Source: Mycobacterium sp. ST-F2
Lineage (GTDB): Bacteria; Actinomycetota; Actinomycetes; Mycobacteriales; Mycobacteriaceae
Length of the DNA: 64,000 nucleotides
Assembly (NCBI RefSeq): GCF_001905655.1
Contig: NZ_JMHT01000005.1
Coordinates: 1 to 64,000 of the forward strand
Direction of reading: 5' to 3'
Shown here: one piece after another, positions 51,415 through 60,662 of the stretch
Numbering within the stretch: position 1 is the first letter of the stretch
How the letters are laid out: each line of letters starts with the position of its first letter
Made by a program: the position numbers and the translations under genes
Notes under the pieces: generated by a model
Databases searched by the model: none
Told to the model about the DNA's origin: nothing
Seen by the model: only the letters and a program-made list of their open reading frames with translations

Positions 51415-52431
51415 GTGATTTCTTCGGCTGTTGGCGTCGTCGCCCGCTGGACCGCTCCCCTCCTGGCTGTAGCCGCCGTCGCGAGCGCCGGCCTGCCCCT
51501 CGATCCGGCGCCGCGTGCCGACGCACCGGCGATCCGCCTGGCTTCGGACGACAACCCGCTGGCCGGCCGGCCCTTCTACGCCGACCCGATCTCCAAGGCC
51601 AAGCTCGCCGCGGACCATGCCGACCCGCCCAGTGCCGAACTCACTGCCATCGCCAACACGCCGCAGGCCTACTGGCTGGATCAGGCGTTCCCGGCCTCGA
51701 CCGTAGGCGGCACCGTCGCCGGGCTGGCCGGCGCCGCCAATGCAGCGGGTGCCACTCCCGTGCTGGTGCTGTACGCCATTCCGCATCGCGACTGCGGCAG
51801 CTACGCCGCCGGTGGCTTCGGGTCGGCGGACAGCTACCGGGCGTGGATCGACAGCGTTGCGGCCGGCCTGGGTGGTTCACCGGCGGCGATCATCGTCGAG
51901 CCTGACGCGCTGGCCATGGCCGACTGCCTGTCCGCCGGCCAGCGGCAGGAGCGCTTCGACCTGATCCGCTACGCCGTCGACACCCTGACTCGCGATCCCG
52001 CGGCGGCGGTGTACATCGACGGCGGGCACTCGCGGTGGGTGAGCGCCGAAACCATGGCCTCCCGTCTCAACGAGGTCGGCGTCGCCAAGGCACGCGGATT
52101 CAGTCTCAACACGACCAACTACTTCACCACCGGTGAGGAAATCGGATACGGCGAGGCGATCTCCGGGCTCACCAACGGCTCGCACTACGTCATCGACACG
52201 TCGCGCAATGGAGCCGGACCGGCCGAGGGTGACCCGATGTACTGGTGCAACCCCGACGGCCGCGCCCTCGGTGTCGCGCCCACCACCGATACCGCCGGCG
52301 CGCACGCCGACGCGTACCTCTGGGTGAAGCGCGTCGGCGAGTCTGACGGGTCGTGCGGCCGCGGCGAGCCCGGTGCGGGCACGTTCGTGAAATCGTTCGC
52401 CATCGACCTGGCTCGTAACGCGGCGCACTGA
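51415..52431 (+). CDS. Secreted glycoside hydrolase family 6 (cellulase/cellobiohydrolase-like)
   Basis: A 338-residue exported protein, start GTG 51415, with a signal peptide (VVARWTAPLLAVAAVASAGL). The GH6 core includes RPFYADPISKAKLAAD, VLYAIPHRDCGSYAAGG with the general-acid Asp in RDCG, AAIIVEPDALAMADCLS, the NTTNYFTT strand, and the C-terminal YLWVKRVGESDGSCGRG. Mycobacteria carry one or two such GH6 proteins (Rv0062-like) whose role, on cellulose-like or envelope glucans, is unsettled. No carbohydrate-binding module is attached. The start is not firm because no ribosome site is obvious. Confidence 0.88.
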   Translation: MISSAVGVVARWTAPLLAVAAVASAGLPLDPAPRADAPAIRLASDDNPLAGRPFYADPISKAKLAADHADPPSAELTAIANTPQAYWLDQAFPASTVGGTVAGLAGAANAAGATPVLVLYAIPHRDCGSYAAGGFGSADSYRAWIDSVAAGLGGSPAAIIVEPDALAMADCLSAGQRQERFDLIRYAVDTLTRDPAAAVYIDGGHSRWVSAETMASRLNEVGVAKARGFSLNTTNYFTTGEEIGYGEAISGLTNGSHYVIDTSRNGAGPAEGDPMYWCNPDGRALGVAPTTDTAGAHADAYLWVKRVGESDGSCGRGEPGAGTFVKSFAIDLARNAAH

Positions 52432-52482
52432 TTCCGCGCGCCGCGACCCGGGTTTCGGCGTGAAGGACGATACGTTGCCGTC

Positions 52483-53586
52483 ATGCATGGGTGTGGCCCT
52501 GACTGTGCCGACGGCGTCGATGCGATATCCCGGCGGACGGCGCTGGTCGCCTCCGTCTCCGCATTGCTCGGCAGTGCCGCGCTCGCGACATCGGCGAGCA
52601 GTTCAGCCGAGCCGCGCGGTGACGCGCTGCCGCAGAACGCTCTGATCACCCTCGGCGTGCAGGCGGGTCCGCCGCCGGTGCCGAACCGGACCGGTATCTC
52701 GTCGGCGCTCAAGATCGGCAACGACGTCTACCAAATCGACTGCGGCCTGGGCTCTTTGAATGCTTTCACCAATGCCGGCCTGAAGTTCGACCAGCTGCGC
52801 AGTCTCTTCATCACGCACCTGCACACCGACCACATCGTCGATTACTACAGCTTCTTCCTCTCCGGCGGCTACACCGCGTCACGGGGAAAGGGTGCAGTGA
52901 CGGTGTACGGGCCAGGCCCCGCCGGCGGGCTCCCGCCGAGCGAGGTCGGCAATCCCAACCCGCCGACCGTCGAACCCGCCAACCCGACGCCAGGGATCGC
53001 GGCCATGACGGAAGCGCTGCACCGGGCCTTCGCCTACACCAGCAACATCTTCATCCGGGACATGGGCACCGACGACATCCAGAGTCTGGTCAGTGTGAAC
53101 GAAGTCGTTGCGCCACCCGGCTCGGACTACCAGAACCGGTCACCGCGCACCGACCCCTTCCCGGTCATGACGGACGACAACGTGCGCGTCACGGCGACCC
53201 TGGTGAGCCACTACGACGTGTACCCGGCTTTCGCATTCCGCTTCGATCTGCTCAAATCCGGTGTGTCGGTGACCTTCTCGGGTGACACGACCAAATCGGA
53301 CAATCTGATCGCTCTCGCGCACGGCACCGACATCCTGGTGCACGAGGCCCAGTTCAGCCTCGCCGACGGTGGCAACAACAGCCGGTTCCCGCCGGGGTAT
53401 CTGGTCCGCTCGCACACCTCTGCCGAGCAGGTCGGTGAGGTAGCGGCGGCGGCAAATGCCAAGCATGTTGTGTTGAGCCACTATTCGCCCACCGATCTGC
53501 CCGACTCGAAGTGGCGGGACGCGATCGGCAGCCGCTATCAGGGCAAGATCACCGTCGCGCGCGACGGTCAGGTCTTCGCCCTCTGA
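52483..53586 (+). CDS. Tat-exported metallo-beta-lactamase-fold hydrolase
   Basis: A 367-residue protein with a twin-arginine signal (ISRRTALVASVSALLGSAAL). The mature MBL fold shows THLHTDHIVDYYS (HxHxDH), LVSHYDVYPAF, FSGDTTKSDN (metal Asp) and VLSHYSP. This pattern fits AtsA/ribonuclease-Z-like exported phosphodiesterases or lactonases. N-terminal cysteines (CGPDC) precede the signal and may be incidental. The amidohydrolase gene begins 15 bases downstream, so the two are likely in one operon. Confidence 0.85.
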   Translation: MHGCGPDCADGVDAISRRTALVASVSALLGSAALATSASSSAEPRGDALPQNALITLGVQAGPPPVPNRTGISSALKIGNDVYQIDCGLGSLNAFTNAGLKFDQLRSLFITHLHTDHIVDYYSFFLSGGYTASRGKGAVTVYGPGPAGGLPPSEVGNPNPPTVEPANPTPGIAAMTEALHRAFAYTSNIFIRDMGTDDIQSLVSVNEVVAPPGSDYQNRSPRTDPFPVMTDDNVRVTATLVSHYDVYPAFAFRFDLLKSGVSVTFSGDTTKSDNLIALAHGTDILVHEAQFSLADGGNNSRFPPGYLVRSHTSAEQVGEVAAAANAKHVVLSHYSPTDLPDSKWRDAIGSRYQGKITVARDGQVFAL

Positions 53587-53600
53587 CCTATCCTCGGCGT

Positions 53601-54620
53601 ATGCATCTGATCGCGCTGGAAGAGCACTACGCGTGGAACCCGGCGAGCGACGGCAATGTGGTCGCGACATGGTTGGAGTCCAACAACCGCACCGGCTTCG
53701 ACCGACTCTACGACCGCGGGCCGCTGCGGCTGGAGCAGATGGATGCCGCCGGCATCGACTTCCAGATCCTGTCCCTCTTCGACCCAGGCGTGCAGGAGTA
53801 CGACGACGCGGTGCTTGCCGTCGACTACGCACGTCGCGCCAACGACGATCTCGCCGAGACCGTGCGGCAGTACCCCGACCGGTTCGGCGGCTTCGCCACC
53901 CTCGCGACGCAGGACCCCGATGCCGCTGCCGCTGAATTACGCAGGGCTGTCGCCGATCTCGGACTGGTGGGAGCCCTCATCAACGGCCACACCCATGGCC
54001 GCTACCTGGACGACCCCGCCTACGAGCCGCTGTTCGCCACAGCCGAGACGCTCGGTGTCCCGATCTACCTGCACCCGACCACTCCGCACCCGGCAGTGAT
54101 GGAAGCCTGGTTCGCGCCATATGTCGATCAGGGGCTGCACCTGGCATCGTGGGGCTTCGCCGTCGAGGCCGGCACCCACGCACTGCGGCTGATCTACTCG
54201 GGCCTGTTCGACCGTCATCCCAACCTGCAGATGATCCTCGGCCATCTCGGAGAGATGTTGCCGTTCACAGTTTTTCGCACTGATCGGTACTACGGGCTGG
54301 GCGGCTCGGGCGACTCGCATGGCCGATTGCAGAAGCTGCCGTCGGAGTACCTGCGGGACAACTTCTACTTCACCACCAGTGGCAACTTCTCCCCGCCGGC
54401 CATGGCCTGCACGCTGGAGGTCATGGGCGCCGACCGGGTCATGTTCTCGGTGGACTACCCGATGGACGACAACGTCGACGGCGCCGACTTCCTGGCGTCG
54501 TATCCGATGGACGACGCGGACCGGCGCAAGGTCGGCTACGAAAATGCGGTGCGGCTCTTCGGCAGTCGGATACCGGGGTTCGAGGAGGGGATCAGTCCCG
54601 CGGCCGCGCCATCCAACTGA
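53601..54620 (+). CDS. Amidohydrolase, gamma-resorcylate-decarboxylase-like
   Basis: A 339-residue TIM-barrel metal enzyme. The N-terminal LIALEEHYAWNP replaces the usual HxH by an LEEH motif, as in 2,6-dihydroxybenzoate (gamma-resorcylate) decarboxylase. GHTHGRYLDDPAYEPLF, PIYLHPTTPH, ILGHLGEMLPFTVFR and VMFSVDYPMDDN supply the remaining metal and substrate ligands. Non-oxidative decarboxylation of a hydroxybenzoate is the likely reaction; a hydrolase role is possible. It overlaps the convergent DUF gene by 29 bases. Confidence 0.85.
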   Translation: MHLIALEEHYAWNPASDGNVVATWLESNNRTGFDRLYDRGPLRLEQMDAAGIDFQILSLFDPGVQEYDDAVLAVDYARRANDDLAETVRQYPDRFGGFATLATQDPDAAAAELRRAVADLGLVGALINGHTHGRYLDDPAYEPLFATAETLGVPIYLHPTTPHPAVMEAWFAPYVDQGLHLASWGFAVEAGTHALRLIYSGLFDRHPNLQMILGHLGEMLPFTVFRTDRYYGLGGSGDSHGRLQKLPSEYLRDNFYFTTSGNFSPPAMACTLEVMGADRVMFSVDYPMDDNVDGADFLASYPMDDADRRKVGYENAVRLFGSRIPGFEEGISPAAAPSN

Positions 54621-55464
54621 GGTTGAGTGCCTTGCCCACCTGGTTGAGTTGATTGAGGGCCTCCTCGATGCGGCGCCGCGGCACCTCGACGCGCCATTCT
54701 GGCATCCGCCCGGTCAGCTCAAGGGTCTCCGGACTGAAGTTGACGGAGGTGGGCGCGAGTTCGCGGGGCAGCTTCGGCAGCTGAATTCGATAGGCGGGCA
54801 AGCGGTTCGGCAGATGCCACCGGGCTTTGCGCACCGCGACCATCCGCGGCTTCACGAGCAATGTCGAGCCGTCGATGGTCGCGTCGACCTCGAGATGGCC
54901 GATGTCCGGCCGTTTAGCCCAACGGATTTGCGCGACACCACCGGCGTCGATGTTGCCGAGCAACTTCGGCGCGGCCCGCCCCGGCAGCGACGAAGCCTTG
55001 TCGATCATGTTGTCGAGCGCCTTGGCGGACATCTCGATGGTCAGATCCAACGGCGCAGCGACGAGCACCGGGGTGTTGCTCGGCTTGATGTGCACGTTGT
55101 GCAGGACCGCGGTGGCCTTGTCGAATTGCCAACCGTTCCAGACGATGTCGGACGCCGAGATGGAGACCTCGCCCAGCTGCCCGACCGACAGGCTACGCAT
55201 GTCGAGGTCGGCATCGATCGCGGTGACCGTCAGCGTCATCTCGCCGGACTTGAGCTTGACGGTGATCCGGCGGCCGACAACCTGCTTGCGCAACGTGTCG
55301 AACAAGCTCTGGTACGCGCCGGCCGGACCGGAGGTCAGCGCGTTGCCCGCAGCCGATGTCCAGAACGACGACAAGGCGTCCAGCGTTTTGAACGCATCCA
55401 TCGGCTTGAACGAGTCCCAGCTCGGGAACGAGTCCCAAGACGGAAACGGTCCGGAGTTCGCCAT
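54592..55464 (-). CDS. Conserved hypothetical protein, DUF2993-like
   Basis: A 290-residue mycobacterial protein. The N-terminus has a tandem PSWDSF repeat (FPSWDSFPSWDSF) followed by KPMDAFKTLDALSS. The bulk is beta-rich with LmeA/DUF2993-like phrasing (RRITVKLKSGEMTLTVTAID, GEVSISASDIVWNG, LDLTIEMSAKALDNMI, VDATIDGSTLLVKPRMVA). DUF2993 proteins such as LmeA act in the cell envelope. No signal peptide is obvious in this one, which is unusual. Related lipid-binding function is an inference. Confidence 0.6.
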   Translation of the reverse strand: MANSGPFPSWDSFPSWDSFKPMDAFKTLDALSSFWTSAAGNALTSGPAGAYQSLFDTLRKQVVGRRITVKLKSGEMTLTVTAIDADLDMRSLSVGQLGEVSISASDIVWNGWQFDKATAVLHNVHIKPSNTPVLVAAPLDLTIEMSAKALDNMIDKASSLPGRAAPKLLGNIDAGGVAQIRWAKRPDIGHLEVDATIDGSTLLVKPRMVAVRKARWHLPNRLPAYRIQLPKLPRELAPTSVNFSPETLELTGRMPEWRVEVPRRRIEEALNQLNQVGKALNLSWMARPRD

Positions 55465-55527
55465 ATCTAAATGATCGTCACTCCGTCAACCGCCACGCAG
55501 CGCGATGCCGCTGACTGGGATAGCGGG

Positions 55528-56646
55528 TTACGCGGTGCCGAGAGACTCGCGGAACCTGCGGCCCAGTACACCGCGCGAAGCGCGAGTCCAGGTGAATCCG
55601 ACATGTCCGGCGCTGACCCAGTCCACATGCTCGGCGTGCCACGAATTGGCAAGGGCCTCAGACTGTTCGACCGGAATCAGCCGGTCCGCCTTGGCGATGA
55701 ACAAGGTCCGGTCCCGTGGTGCGACGACCGTCGGCAGCGCCAACGGGGACACGACCTGGAAGACGGTCCGGGCGTCGTCCGACGCGATGACGTCGCGGTA
55801 TTCCTCGGGTGGACCGTGGTGGGTCAGCAGCGCCAGCGGATCGGCGAACGGCAGCGCCGCGGCCACCGCGTCGAACCGTTCCAGGCCGGCCAGCACGGTG
55901 GACAGGTAGCCACCGAGCGAGACGCCGTAGAGACCCACCGGGGCATCGGTGGTGCTGCGGATCCAGCTCACCAGCCGGCGGACGTCCCACACGGCCTGCG
56001 TGATGCCGTGCAGCATCGAGGTCAGATCCAGTGACAGCAGCTGTCCGTCCGCGGACTCGCGCCGGGGGCCATGCAGCGGCGAAATAGGAAGTGCGACATT
56101 GTATCCGAGCTTGTAATGCAAGTAGTTGGCCCAGAGCACGTTCAGGTCGAAGCGTGACGAGCCCATCCCGAAGCCGTGCAGGATGACGACCCACGGGGCG
56201 GGGGAGTCGGGGCGGCGCAGCAGCCGGACGGTGACGGTGTCGTTGCGGTCATTACCGGGCCACCGGCCCGCGCCCAGCTCGAACGACCGCGCGTCGAACT
56301 CCGACGCGAAGGACATCGACTCGTGGCGGAGCGGTCCGTTGTGGGTGCTCCAGTGCAGGACGTCGGCGTCGTTCAACTTCGGCGGAGTGCGGTGGTACTT
56401 GGACGGTTTGGAGATCCAGCCGCGTCGCTTGAACAGGGCCGCGGCCTTGTCCAAGTCGGCGGCGAGCCGCTCGGGTGCGGCCTCTGCGGGCAGCTTCGGC
56501 TGGCGCAGGCGCATGACAGCGAGCACGGCTTCATCAATCGCGATGTGCGGGGCCACGGCCATGCGCTCGCTGACGTCCATGCATTCCGGACGGCTCACCA
56601 TGGGTGGCTCTGGCAACTCATCGTTCCTCAGTGGGGCAGACACCAT
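55528..56646 (-). CDS. Alpha/beta-hydrolase
   Basis: A 372-residue protein with ATG 56646 fixed by AAGGAG. An N-terminal region of about 115 residues precedes the hydrolase fold. The fold shows the oxyanion strand WVVILHGFGMGSSRFD, the nucleophile elbow GLYGVSLGGYLST (G-x-S-x-G), an acid candidate in FIAKADRLIPVE and a C-terminal His in SAGHVGFTWT. It looks like an esterase or dienelactone-hydrolase-like enzyme with a lid. The substrate is unknown. The DUF2993-like gene follows on the same strand. Confidence 0.82.
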   Translation of the reverse strand: MVSAPLRNDELPEPPMVSRPECMDVSERMAVAPHIAIDEAVLAVMRLRQPKLPAEAAPERLAADLDKAAALFKRRGWISKPSKYHRTPPKLNDADVLHWSTHNGPLRHESMSFASEFDARSFELGAGRWPGNDRNDTVTVRLLRRPDSPAPWVVILHGFGMGSSRFDLNVLWANYLHYKLGYNVALPISPLHGPRRESADGQLLSLDLTSMLHGITQAVWDVRRLVSWIRSTTDAPVGLYGVSLGGYLSTVLAGLERFDAVAAALPFADPLALLTHHGPPEEYRDVIASDDARTVFQVVSPLALPTVVAPRDRTLFIAKADRLIPVEQSEALANSWHAEHVDWVSAGHVGFTWTRASRGVLGRRFRESLGTA

Positions 56647-56762
56647 TGTCTCCTTGCTTGAAGTCGTCCCGTCCGCGGACGCGAGCCGATGGCCATCGGC
56701 ACGCACCCGCGTTCAGCTCAAACATGCTGAGCTGACGGACGATTGGCTCGTCGCCTGTTCAG

Positions 56763-57605
<843 letters not shown>

Positions 57606-57611
57606 TCACAT

Positions 57612-59060
57612 CTAGTCGGCGCTGACGGCGGAACTCCCACCCGGTGGGACTGCGGACTCCGGGGCCGGCTCCACCCAGCCGGCAGCGGCAAGGAGCGTGT
57701 CGAGCTCCGCCCGGGCGCCATCGAGGATCTCCCACGGGTCTTCGACCAGGTCAGGGTCGGCCTGGATACCGACATCCACGTTGCCGCCGTAGCTGAACAC
57801 CGTGACGTTGATACCCATACCGACGGTCAGCGGGCCGACCGGCACGATGTGCTCGATCTTGGCGCCGGCCATGTACAGCTGGATCGGCGGGCCGGGGACG
57901 TTCGAGACGATGAGGTTGCTCGCCAGCGGTAGCTTGTCCTCCAGCTTGGCGGCGCGGAAGCCCTTGAACACCAGGTTCAGCAGCACCGGCGGCGCGAAGT
58001 CGGTCAGGCCGATGGACTGGCCGGCCTGCAGGTCCTCGGCCAGCGCCTTCGCGCTGTTCATGCCGTTGTGGATGGCCGACAGCCGCTCGACCGGATTCTC
58101 CACATCGGTGCACATGGACGCGATCATGGTGTGCACGTGGTTGCCGGGGGTCTCGTCGCCCGCGTTGCGGGTGGACATCGGCACGGTGGCCAGGACCGGG
58201 GCCTCCGGCAGCGCGTCGCGCTTGGTCAGGTAGGTGCGCAGCGCGCCGGCCACGACGCTCAGGATCACGTCGTTCAGCTTGACGCCGAGCGCGTTCTTGA
58301 CGTGCTTGACCTCTGCCATCGGCAGCGACGTGTAGGCGAAGCTGCGGTGCGAGCTGAGTGCGCCGTTGAAGCTGGTCTTCGGGGCGCTCATCGGGCGCGG
58401 CGGCGGATCGTCGCGACGGAGGTGGCTGATGGTGGTCACGGCGTTGCGGACCGTCTGGCCCAGGTACTGCACGACCTTCGGCGGCGTGCTCGCGGCGCTG
58501 AGAGCGCCCTTGGCGAACAGCTCGAGGCTCGAATGACGGTTCTGCTCATCCTCGTTCGGCAGATCGACGATCGGTTTCGTGGCATCGGGAGTCACGTCGC
58601 ACAGCACAGATGACAGGCCGGCGCCGGAGACGCCGTCGACGATGGAGTGGTGGGTCTTGGCGATGTAGGCGACACGGCCGCCTTCGAGGCCCTCGACGAA
58701 CCAGCTCTCCCACAGCGGCTGGTTGCGGTTGAGCTGACGGGCCAGGATTTCACCGACGACGTCGGCGAGTTCTTTCGCGCCACCGGGAGCGGGCAGCGCC
58801 GCCCGGTGAATGTGGTAATCGAGCTTGAACGCCGGATCGTCGACCCACACCGGCCGGTCCAGTCCCAGCGGGACCTCTTGGATGCGGCGGCGGAACGACG
58901 GCAGGTAGGGCAGGCGGCGATCCAGGTGATCCCGCAGGTGTTCGAAGTCGAATCCCGGTGCGTCGCTGGGGTCCAGAATCATCAACCCCAGCGTGTGCTG
59001 AGGCCATTCGGTGCCCTCCATGGACAAGAACATGGCATCCATGCCGGACAAGCGCTTCAC
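57612..59060 (-). CDS. WS/DGAT family acyltransferase
   Basis: A 482-residue wax-ester synthase/diacylglycerol acyltransferase that esterifies alcohols or diacylglycerol with acyl-CoA for storage lipid. The catalytic HHxxxDG appears as THHSIVDGVSG. The N-terminal LSGMDAMFLSMEGTEWPQHT and the later VSNVPGPPIQLYMAGAKIEH are family hallmarks. GTG 59060 is preceded by GAGGGGAG; it gives the typical start (V)KRLSGMDA. Mycobacteria carry many such enzymes, so a specific Tgs name cannot be given. Confidence 0.93.
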   Translation of the reverse strand: MKRLSGMDAMFLSMEGTEWPQHTLGLMILDPSDAPGFDFEHLRDHLDRRLPYLPSFRRRIQEVPLGLDRPVWVDDPAFKLDYHIHRAALPAPGGAKELADVVGEILARQLNRNQPLWESWFVEGLEGGRVAYIAKTHHSIVDGVSGAGLSSVLCDVTPDATKPIVDLPNEDEQNRHSSLELFAKGALSAASTPPKVVQYLGQTVRNAVTTISHLRRDDPPPRPMSAPKTSFNGALSSHRSFAYTSLPMAEVKHVKNALGVKLNDVILSVVAGALRTYLTKRDALPEAPVLATVPMSTRNAGDETPGNHVHTMIASMCTDVENPVERLSAIHNGMNSAKALAEDLQAGQSIGLTDFAPPVLLNLVFKGFRAAKLEDKLPLASNLIVSNVPGPPIQLYMAGAKIEHIVPVGPLTVGMGINVTVFSYGGNVDVGIQADPDLVEDPWEILDGARAELDTLLAAAGWVEPAPESAVPPGGSSAVSAD

Positions 59061-59294
59061 CGCGATACTCCCCTCGTCGACCACCGAATTGTGGCGGCAA
59101 TAACGTATCCACGGTTACGCGTTTTACAATTGCTACTTCCCAGTCAGCGAGATTGAAATTCGTCGTCTAGCTGCGGTTCTCCCGTATTTGGTCCACGACT
59201 ACTAGGTGAACTGAGTAAGCTGTTGCACTTTGCCTGCAATTGTCGAGAAGGCGTAAAACGGTTCCCAATTCAGGTTTGCCTCCGGTGCGCCGAA

Positions 59295-60662
59295 CTATGG
59301 CGATGGTGAAATGCTCTGTTCGAACTGGAATATATTCTCGGGGTCGTATTTGGCTTTGACGGCGCGCAGTCGGTCGACATTCATTCCCCAATACGCGTGC
59401 TCCCAGTCGGGCATGCCGGCGTTCGGGACGTTGGTATAGGCGCCATTCATGAAGGGGCGCAACGCCTCGCCGAACTCGGTGATCCACCGTAGGCAGGCCT
59501 CGGTCAGTGGGTCGCCCGCTGCGGGGGCGCCCCGGATGCCCCAGCCCGCACCCGGCTCGGCGTAGAAGAGCGCATCGCGATGGGCGTACGCCGCGCCGCC
59601 GCATGGCTCGGTCGCGGCGGCGCCGAGCAGTGCGTTGGTGAAGTAATTGCATGCAGCCGTGGGTGCTTTCGACATGTAGGCGCCGACGAGCTGCACTGCT
59701 TCCGGCGGGAACGGATCAGTCATGAACTGCGAGAGGAACTTCCAATTCGCCGGCTCCTCGTCGAGCGGAATCTGAAAGCCGGCGAACGTGTCGGCCCACG
59801 TCCCGGCGGTTGCTTCGAGGCGGGGCGTACCCACGGCCAGGATCGGTGCCAGCATCTCCAGCGCTTCGGCTTCCGAACCGGAGGTCAGAACGCTGACCAT
59901 CGAAATCTCGTCGCGACGGATCTCGAGCTGACTGGTGAGGCGGTGGTCCAGGAACGGCGCGCACTGCTGCCAGGCCTCGAACACCCCGGGTAGGTCATCG
60001 AGTCCGGGCCACCGCGCAACCACGTAAATGACCTGCGCCAGTGGATGAATCGAGTATGTCATCGAGGTGACGACACCGAAGTTGCCATTCCCGGCGCCGC
60101 GGAGCGCCCACAGGAGGTCCGGGTGATGAGTCTCGTCGGCGATGAAGACATTGGTGCCGTCTTCGGACGCGACGACAATCTCGGCCGCGATGAGGTTGTC
60201 GCAGGCCATGCCGAAGGCGCGGGTCAGTAGCCCGAAGCCGCCGCCGAGTGTCGCGCCGACCAGGCCGACGGACCCCTCGGTTCCGGTTGGCGCCGCGAAG
60301 CCCGCCCGGCCCAGTGCCGCCACCGCCTCGGATTGGGTGAGGCCGGCGCCGACCGTGGCGGTCCGTCGGCCGGCGTCTATTACTGCTGACTTCAGGTGGC
60401 TGACATCGATGACCAGTCCGTCGTCGACCGTGGACCAGCCTTCGAGACAGTGACGGCCGCTCCGGGCCCGCACCGGCACGTCGTGTTCCCGCGCCCAGGT
60501 CAGTGCATTGACGACATCGGTTGTCTCCTTGGCGAACACGATGGCTGCGGGCCGGTTGGTGTAAAGGAGGTTGAATCCGGCGCAGGACGCGGAGTATTCG
60601 GCGTCGTCCGGGCACACCACCTTTCCGGTGAGGGTCCCGGGCCGGGACGACAGCGGGATCAT
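59295..60662 (-). CDS. FAD-linked oxidoreductase, BBE-like (PCMH-type)
   Basis: A 455-residue flavin oxidase of the berberine-bridge/6-hydroxynicotine-oxidase class. The PCMH FAD domain includes VRARSGRHCLEGWSTVDDGL, with a His normally used for 8-alpha-histidyl attachment, and LGGGFGLLTRAFGMACDNLI. The C-terminal BBE motif NAGMPDWEHAYWGMNVDRLR with KYDPENIFQFEQSI closes it. No signal peptide is seen. ATG 60662 overlaps the stop of the permease gene (ATGA), so the two are probably translated together and may take up and oxidise one substrate. Confidence 0.88.
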   Translation of the reverse strand: MIPLSSRPGTLTGKVVCPDDAEYSASCAGFNLLYTNRPAAIVFAKETTDVVNALTWAREHDVPVRARSGRHCLEGWSTVDDGLVIDVSHLKSAVIDAGRRTATVGAGLTQSEAVAALGRAGFAAPTGTEGSVGLVGATLGGGFGLLTRAFGMACDNLIAAEIVVASEDGTNVFIADETHHPDLLWALRGAGNGNFGVVTSMTYSIHPLAQVIYVVARWPGLDDLPGVFEAWQQCAPFLDHRLTSQLEIRRDEISMVSVLTSGSEAEALEMLAPILAVGTPRLEATAGTWADTFAGFQIPLDEEPANWKFLSQFMTDPFPPEAVQLVGAYMSKAPTAACNYFTNALLGAAATEPCGGAAYAHRDALFYAEPGAGWGIRGAPAAGDPLTEACLRWITEFGEALRPFMNGAYTNVPNAGMPDWEHAYWGMNVDRLRAVKAKYDPENIFQFEQSISPSP

